Position numbers and translations under genes: made by a program | Origin: Sphingomonas sp. | Lineage (GTDB): Bacteria; Pseudomonadota; Alphaproteobacteria; Sphingomonadales; Sphingomonadaceae | Length of the DNA stretch: 11,154 bases | Direction of reading: 5' to 3' | Assembly (NCBI GenBank): GCA_030824725.1 | Contig: JAPJRE010000096.1 | Location: forward strand, 1-11,154 | Shown here: positions 7,555-11,154 of the stretch, in pieces | Layout of the letters: every line of letters starts with the position of its first letter | Numbering within the stretch: position 1 is the stretch's first letter | The notes under the pieces: model-generated | What the model saw: the letters and a program-made list of their open reading frames with translations, nothing else | What the model was told of the DNA's origin: nothing | Databases searched by the model: none

Positions 7555-8825
7555 TTCACAGGCTCCGGAAGGCGAAGATGGCGCAGGCCGGCGATCAGCA
7601 CGACCGCGCCGACGATGTCGAAGACGGAAAGCATGCCGAACAGCGGCGCATAGCCGACGGTATCGGCCAGCTGCCCGATCAGCAGCGAGAACATCAGCCC
7701 GCCGATCCAGCCGGCCTGGCCGATAAAGCCGTTGGCGGCGCCGACTTCCTCGGCGGTGAACACGTCGGCGGAGAGCGTGTTGATCAGCACCGAGATCATC
7801 TGGTGCGCGAAGCCGCCGATGCAGAACAGCGCGATCGCGGAATAGGGGCTCGACACCAGCCCGATGCAGCCCGGCGCGATCATCAGCACCGCCGCCAGCG
7901 CGACGCCGACCACGCGCGAGGCGATCAAGGGCAGGCGGAAGCGGTTGACCAGGAACGGCGAGAGATAGCCGCCCAGCACCCCGCCCAGATCGGCGGCAAG
8001 GAAGGGCAGCCAGGCGAACAGCGCGATCTGCTTGAGGTCCATGCCCCGCTCGGTGGCGAGGTAGAGCGGGATCCAGAAGCTGAAGGTCTGCCAGGCCGGC
8101 TCGGCGAGGAAGCGCGGCACCGCGATGATCCAGAAGCGCGCGGTGCCCAGGATCTCGCGCGCCGAGGCACGCCGGGCGAGCGGCTTGGGCCGTCCCTCGG
8201 CGATCAGCGCGCGCTCCTTGTCGGTGATCTTCGGATGGCTGCCGGGGCTGCGATAGAAGATCCACCAGGCGACCGACCAGAGCAGCCCCACCGCCCCGGT
8301 CACCACAAAGGCCATGCGCCAGTCGGTATAGATCATCACGATGGCGACGACGGGCGGCGCCAGCAGCGCGCCGAGCGACGTACCGGCGTTGAACCAGCCC
8401 ACCGCCACCGATCGCTCGCGGGCCGGAAACCATTCGGCGATCGCCTTGATGCCCGACGGGATGGCCGCGGATTCGAACATGCCGAGCAGCCCGCGGAAGA
8501 ACATCAGCCCCAGCCATCCCGCCGCGAGCGCATGCAGCATGTTGGCGACCGACCAGGCCGCGCCGAACAGCGCGAAGCCGGCGCGCAGCCCGATCCGATC
8601 GACGATCATGCCGGCGATCGGCTGCATCACCGTATAGGCGAGCTGGAAGCCGCCGACCACATAGCTGTACTGCTCGGTGGTCATGTCGAGGACGGTCTTG
8701 AGTTCGGGGGCCAGCACGCCCAGCGAATTGCGGGCCAGGTAATTGGCGATGGTGCCGGCGCAGATCAGCCCGACGATCCACCAACGAAGATGGCCGCTCC
8801 ACCGGTTAGGGGCACTGCGCTGCAT
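7551..8825 (-). CDS. MFS permease, anion:cation symporter (hexuronate-like) type
   Basis: A 424-residue inner-membrane transporter with about twelve hydrophobic segments. Its pattern fits the anion:cation symporter (ACS) branch of the major facilitator superfamily, whose characterised members include the hexuronate transporter ExuT and the glucarate transporter. Visible signs are NYLARNSLGVLAPELK early in the protein, a motif A variant GMIVDRIGLRAG at 72-83, and FFRGLLGMFESAAIPSG at 109-125 followed by EWFPARERSVAVGWFNAGTS (131-150). A central polar loop spans about 192-225. The ATG at 8825 has only AAAGG 3 nt upstream and a stronger GGGAGGG 13 nt upstream; no better in-frame start is seen. 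It is the first gene of the unit with GH31, directly downstream of an operator-like repeat cluster (8871-8906). Likely job: proton-driven import of the substrate of GH31 or of a related acidic sugar. ACS membership is firm by eye; substrate is inferred. Confidence 0.9.
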   Translation of the reverse strand: MQRSAPNRWSGHLRWWIVGLICAGTIANYLARNSLGVLAPELKTVLDMTTEQYSYVVGGFQLAYTVMQPIAGMIVDRIGLRAGFALFGAAWSVANMLHALAAGWLGLMFFRGLLGMFESAAIPSGIKAIAEWFPARERSVAVGWFNAGTSLGALLAPPVVAIVMIYTDWRMAFVVTGAVGLLWSVAWWIFYRSPGSHPKITDKERALIAEGRPKPLARRASAREILGTARFWIIAVPRFLAEPAWQTFSFWIPLYLATERGMDLKQIALFAWLPFLAADLGGVLGGYLSPFLVNRFRLPLIASRVVGVALAAVLMIAPGCIGLVSSPYSAIALFCIGGFAHQMISVLINTLSADVFTAEEVGAANGFIGQAGWIGGLMFSLLIGQLADTVGYAPLFGMLSVFDIVGAVVLIAGLRHLRLPEPVK

Positions 8826-8870
8826 GTACCTTTGCCGACCCTCCCATGCGCCGCTATTCGCGGCGTTTAT

Positions 8871-8906
8871 TTAGTCAGGCCAATCTGACCAAGATGGCCT
8901 GACCAA
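8871..8906 (-). promoter_or_regulatory. Cluster of GntR/FadR-type operator-like inverted repeats
   Basis: The 81-bp gap between glpR and the permease contains, on the minus strand, TTGGTCAGGCCAT (8894-8906), TTGGTCAGATTGG (8880-8892) and TTGGCCTGACTAA (8871-8883). The outer two approximate TTGGTC-N-GACCAA, the form of many FadR-subfamily GntR operators, with centres 23 bp apart. They are also inverted copies of each other, giving 9-bp arms at 8874-8882 and 8895-8903. AT-rich TAAATAAA follows and could be part of the promoter, although no clear -10 is visible. Likely role: binding site of a repressor controlling permease and GH31. The hairpin could alternatively slow or end read-through from glpR, but it lacks a T-run. 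Confidence 0.55.
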
Positions 8907-9689
8907 TCAAGCGTTAGTTTCGACCACCTGCACCTTTTCGCGTCTGCAGATATCCGCGATCGCGGGATGTACGAGCCGATCGGTAACCAAATGATCAACG
9001 ACGCCGACCTCGGCGATGCGCACCGGCGCGGGGCGGCCGAACTTGGTCTGGTCGGTCGCCAGGATCACGGTGCGGGCCTGCTCGATGATCGTCTGCGACA
9101 CGCGCACCTCGTCCATGTCGAAATCGAGCAGCGTGCCCTCGGCGTCGATCGCAGAGGTGCCGATCAGCGCGTAATCGAGCTTGAAGCCGCGCAGGAACTC
9201 CATCGCCAGCGCTCCCACCACCGCGCGATCGCTGGGCCGCACCCGCCCGCCGACGACCACCACTTCGATGGTCGGTACACCGCCCAATATGTCGGCGACG
9301 TTGAGATTGTTGGTCACCACCAGCAGATGGCGATGATGGACGAGCGCGCGGGCGATCGCCTCCGTCGTGGTGCCGATGTTGATGAACAGGCTGGCGCCGT
9401 CCGGCACCAGCGCCGCCGCCGCGGCGCCGATGGCGGCCTTCGCGCCCGCCGCCACCTGCCGCCGCGCCTCGCGATCGAGATTGTCGACGCCCGAGGTCAC
9501 CACCGCCCCGCCATGCACGCGCGAGAGCATCGCCTGCTTGGCGAGCTGGTTTAGGTCGCGGCGGATCGTCTGCGGGGTCACTTCCAGCGCCGTCGCCAGC
9601 GCCTCGACGCTCACGCTGCCGGTGCGGCGGGCGAGTTCGAGGATGCGCGCGTGACGCCCCGCGACGAGATCGGGCAGGTCCTCGGCCAT
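8907..9689 (-). CDS. glpR: DeoR-family repressor GlpR
   Basis: A 260-residue DeoR-family transcription factor. The N-terminal winged helix has its recognition segment at TPQTIRRDL (38-46) followed by RVHGGA (57-62). The C-terminal sugar-phosphate-sensing domain shows INIGTTTEAIARAL (103-116), TNNLNVA (126-132), DFDMDEV (189-195) and TDQTKFGR (212-219), closely matching the layout of Escherichia coli GlpR, which senses glycerol 3-phosphate. Length is as expected (E. coli 252). The ATG at 9689 is chosen over a longer frame because the DNA-binding domain begins a few residues later and because it overlaps the glpD stop by one base (TGATG). No strong ribosome site precedes it, so translation is probably coupled to glpD. 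Its target is likely the glp genes; control of the permease/GH31 unit downstream is possible but not indicated. Confidence 0.92.
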   Translation of the reverse strand: MAEDLPDLVAGRHARILELARRTGSVSVEALATALEVTPQTIRRDLNQLAKQAMLSRVHGGAVVTSGVDNLDREARRQVAAGAKAAIGAAAAALVPDGASLFINIGTTTEAIARALVHHRHLLVVTNNLNVADILGGVPTIEVVVVGGRVRPSDRAVVGALAMEFLRGFKLDYALIGTSAIDAEGTLLDFDMDEVRVSQTIIEQARTVILATDQTKFGRPAPVRIAEVGVVDHLVTDRLVHPAIADICRREKVQVVETNA

Positions 9690-11154
9690 CAGGCCGATCG
9701 CGCCATCCGGCGGGGCTCGCCCGCGAGATACTCGGCGAGCCGCTCCGCCGTCCCGGGCGGGACGTGCAGCCCCAGCTTGCTGCGCCGATAGAGAATGTCC
9801 TCGGCAGTCTCCGCCCATTCCCGGGCGCGCAGATAATCGACTTCGCGCAGCGTCAGCCCGCCGCCGAGATCGGTGCCCAGGTCGAACGGAGTCATCGCAT
9901 CGCCGAGCACCGCATGGACCCGCGTGCCATAGGCGCGGGCGAGCCGCCGCAGCAGCTTGGCGGGCATGCCCGGCCGCGCATGCTGCAGGTTGGCCACGAA
10001 GCGATCAAAGTCGCCGCCGGGAACGTCGCCGCCCGGCAGCACCGCGCCCGCCGTCCAGGCGCCTGGCGCCTGCGGAAAGAAGCGTGCCAGCTCGGCCATC
10101 GCGTGTTCGGCGAGCTTGCGATACGTCGTGATCTTGCCGCCGAAGATGCTCAGCATCGGCGCGCGGTCGTCGTCGCCGTCGAGGTCGAGCACATAGTCGC
10201 GCGTCACTGCCGAAGCGTTTCCGGCCTTGTCGTCATAGAGCGGGCGGATGCCGGCATAGCTCCAAACCACGTCCTTCTCGGCCGGCGGATCGGCGAAATA
10301 GCGCGCCGCGGTATCGAGCAGGTAGCGCGTCTCCTCCGCGCTGATCTGCGCCTTGCCCGGCGCGCCTTCCCACACCTCGTCCGTGGTGCCGATCAGCGTG
10401 AATTCCCCTTCATAGGGCACCGTGAACACGATCCGGCGATCGGGGTTCTGCAGCATGAAGGCATGGTCGCCGGGGTAGAGCCTGGGCACGACGAGGTGGC
10501 TGCCCTTCACCAGCCGCAGCCCGCGATCGGCGACCACGTCGGGGACGCGGCCCAGTACGTCCGCCACCCAGGGGCCCGCCGCGTTGACCAGCGCCCTGGC
10601 CCGCACCGTCCGCTCGCCCGCTGCGTCCGCGATCGTCGCAGTCCATTCGCGCCCCTCGCGGCGCGCCCCGCGCAGCGCGGTGCGGGTGCGGATGTCCGCC
10701 CCCTTTTCCGCCGCGTCAATCGCGTTGAGCACCACCAGCCGGCTGTCTTCCACCCAGCAGTCCGAATAAACGAAGGCCTTGCCCTTGGCGGTCTTCAGGC
10801 CCCGCCCGAACGGCGTGCGGGCAAGGTCGATCGTGTCGGTGCCCGGCAGCTTCTTGCGCCCGCCGAGATGATCGTAGAGGAACAGCCCGAGCCGCACCAT
10901 CCAGGCCGGGCGCGGCGACTGGGTCTGGGGCAGCACGAAGCGCAGCGGCCAGATGATGTGCGGCGCCATGCCCCACAGCCGCTCGCGCTCGATCAGCGCC
11001 TCGCGCACCAGCCGGAACTCGCCATATTCGAGATAGCGCAGCCCGCCATGGATCAGCTTGGTCGAGGCCGAGGACGTGTGGCTGGCAAGGTCTTCCTTCT
11101 CGACCAGCAGCACCGACAGGCCCCGCCCCGCCGCGTCGCGGGCGATGCCGGCAC
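9689..11154 (-). CDS. glpD: Glycerol-3-phosphate dehydrogenase, aerobic (5' end missing)
   Basis: The gene runs off the right edge; 487 residues are visible, with about 15-25 N-terminal residues, including most of the FAD-binding GxGxxG loop, outside the window. The visible part starts AGIARDAAGRGLSVLLVEKE, the classic continuation of that Rossmann fold. Other marks of the family are STKLIHGGLRYLEYGEF, LVNAAGPWV, GTTDEVW, YAGIRPLY and FGGKITTYRKLAEHAM. The enzyme oxidises sn-glycerol 3-phosphate to dihydroxyacetone phosphate at the inner face of the cytoplasmic membrane and passes electrons to quinone. It is directly followed by glpR with a one-base overlap, a common glycerol-catabolism pair. 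No frameshift or missing block is seen. The GTG at 11113 is an internal valine, not the start. Confidence 0.96.
   Translation of the reverse strand, partial: AGIARDAAGRGLSVLLVEKEDLASHTSSASTKLIHGGLRYLEYGEFRLVREALIERERLWGMAPHIIWPLRFVLPQTQSPRPAWMVRLGLFLYDHLGGRKKLPGTDTIDLARTPFGRGLKTAKGKAFVYSDCWVEDSRLVVLNAIDAAEKGADIRTRTALRGARREGREWTATIADAAGERTVRARALVNAAGPWVADVLGRVPDVVADRGLRLVKGSHLVVPRLYPGDHAFMLQNPDRRIVFTVPYEGEFTLIGTTDEVWEGAPGKAQISAEETRYLLDTAARYFADPPAEKDVVWSYAGIRPLYDDKAGNASAVTRDYVLDLDGDDDRAPMLSIFGGKITTYRKLAEHAMAELARFFPQAPGAWTAGAVLPGGDVPGGDFDRFVANLQHARPGMPAKLLRRLARAYGTRVHAVLGDAMTPFDLGTDLGGGLTLREVDYLRAREWAETAEDILYRRSKLGLHVPPGTAERLAEYLAGEPRRMARSA

Noticed and set aside
333..7653. Very long open frames on the plus strand (333-1838, 2936-5056, 5170-7653) opposite the receptors and GH31.
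   Set aside because: They mirror the codon bias of the GC-rich minus-strand genes, are rich in Arg, Ala, Gly and His with no recognisable domain, and the first two are themselves similar only because the receptors opposite are paralogues.
5167..8802. A single 1211-residue frame joining a segment opposite the permease frame to GH31, as if a fusion protein.
   Set aside because: The upstream 416 residues are the permease gene read in the wrong frame (Arg/Ala-rich); the permease frame gives a clean MFS protein ending at 7551 and GH31 starts at its own ATG at 7554.
8806..8847. A 13-codon open frame starting ATG at 8847 with a leader-peptide position ahead of the permease.
   Set aside because: It has no ribosome site of its own, overlaps the permease start and shows no attenuator structure.
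8849..8865. Hairpin CGCCGC-TATTC-GCGGCG followed by TTTATTT as a terminator.
   Set aside because: The T-rich side is on the plus strand, where there is no gene to terminate; on the minus strand it lies in the permease leader without a T-run.
7578..8888. A 436-residue plus-strand open frame opposite the permease.
   Set aside because: Composition is almost wholly polar and charged without domain features, as expected for the complement of a membrane protein gene in GC-rich DNA.
9690..9818. A longer GlpR starting at 9818.
   Set aside because: The extra 43 residues overlap glpD coding sequence and resemble no part of DeoR-family proteins; the ATG at 9689 gives the normal length.

Overview
The window looks like a piece of a GC-rich alphaproteobacterial chromosome, most probably a sphingomonad (Sphingomonas or a close relative). 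The reasons are the high GC content with strong third-position bias, two long TonB-dependent receptors (TBDRs) of the sphingomonad/Caulobacter type, and an adjacent sugar hydrolase and MFS permease. The assignment rests on style of sequence, not on a marker gene. All six protein genes lie on the minus strand, so transcription runs from right to left. I see no RNA genes, insertion sequences, CRISPR arrays or phage genes.

In transcription order, the right end (9689-11154) holds glpD, aerobic FAD-dependent glycerol-3-phosphate dehydrogenase, cut at its N-terminus by the window edge. Its stop overlaps the start of glpR (8907-9689), a DeoR-family repressor of glycerol-3-phosphate metabolism. An 81-bp gap follows, which carries a dense set of inverted repeats resembling operators of FadR-type GntR regulators. 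Then come an anion:cation symporter-like MFS permease (7551-8825) and, overlapping it by 4 nt (ATGA), a cytoplasmic GH31 alpha-glycosidase (5167-7554).

The left half holds two tandem TBDRs, 2768-5053 and 192-2495, that are about 80% identical by eye. Each ends in a minus-strand Rho-independent terminator built on the same 16-nt sequence. The downstream TBDR has its own promoter region, and a similar promoter-like element lies at the extreme left end, pointing off the window. This suggests the terminator-promoter-gene unit continues to the left.

Taken together, 192-8825 reads as a compact carbohydrate-uptake locus. The TBDRs would move a glycoside or oligosaccharide across the outer membrane, the permease across the inner membrane, and the GH31 enzyme would hydrolyse it in the cytoplasm. 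Regulation is probably by a sugar-acid-responsive GntR-type repressor encoded elsewhere. The substrate cannot be read from the sequence. The glp genes on the right look like ordinary glycerol-3-phosphate catabolism and may be only neighbours. I found no clearly new system; the most interesting points are the operator cluster, the duplicated TBDR units and a symmetric element that varies in both arms over their promoters.
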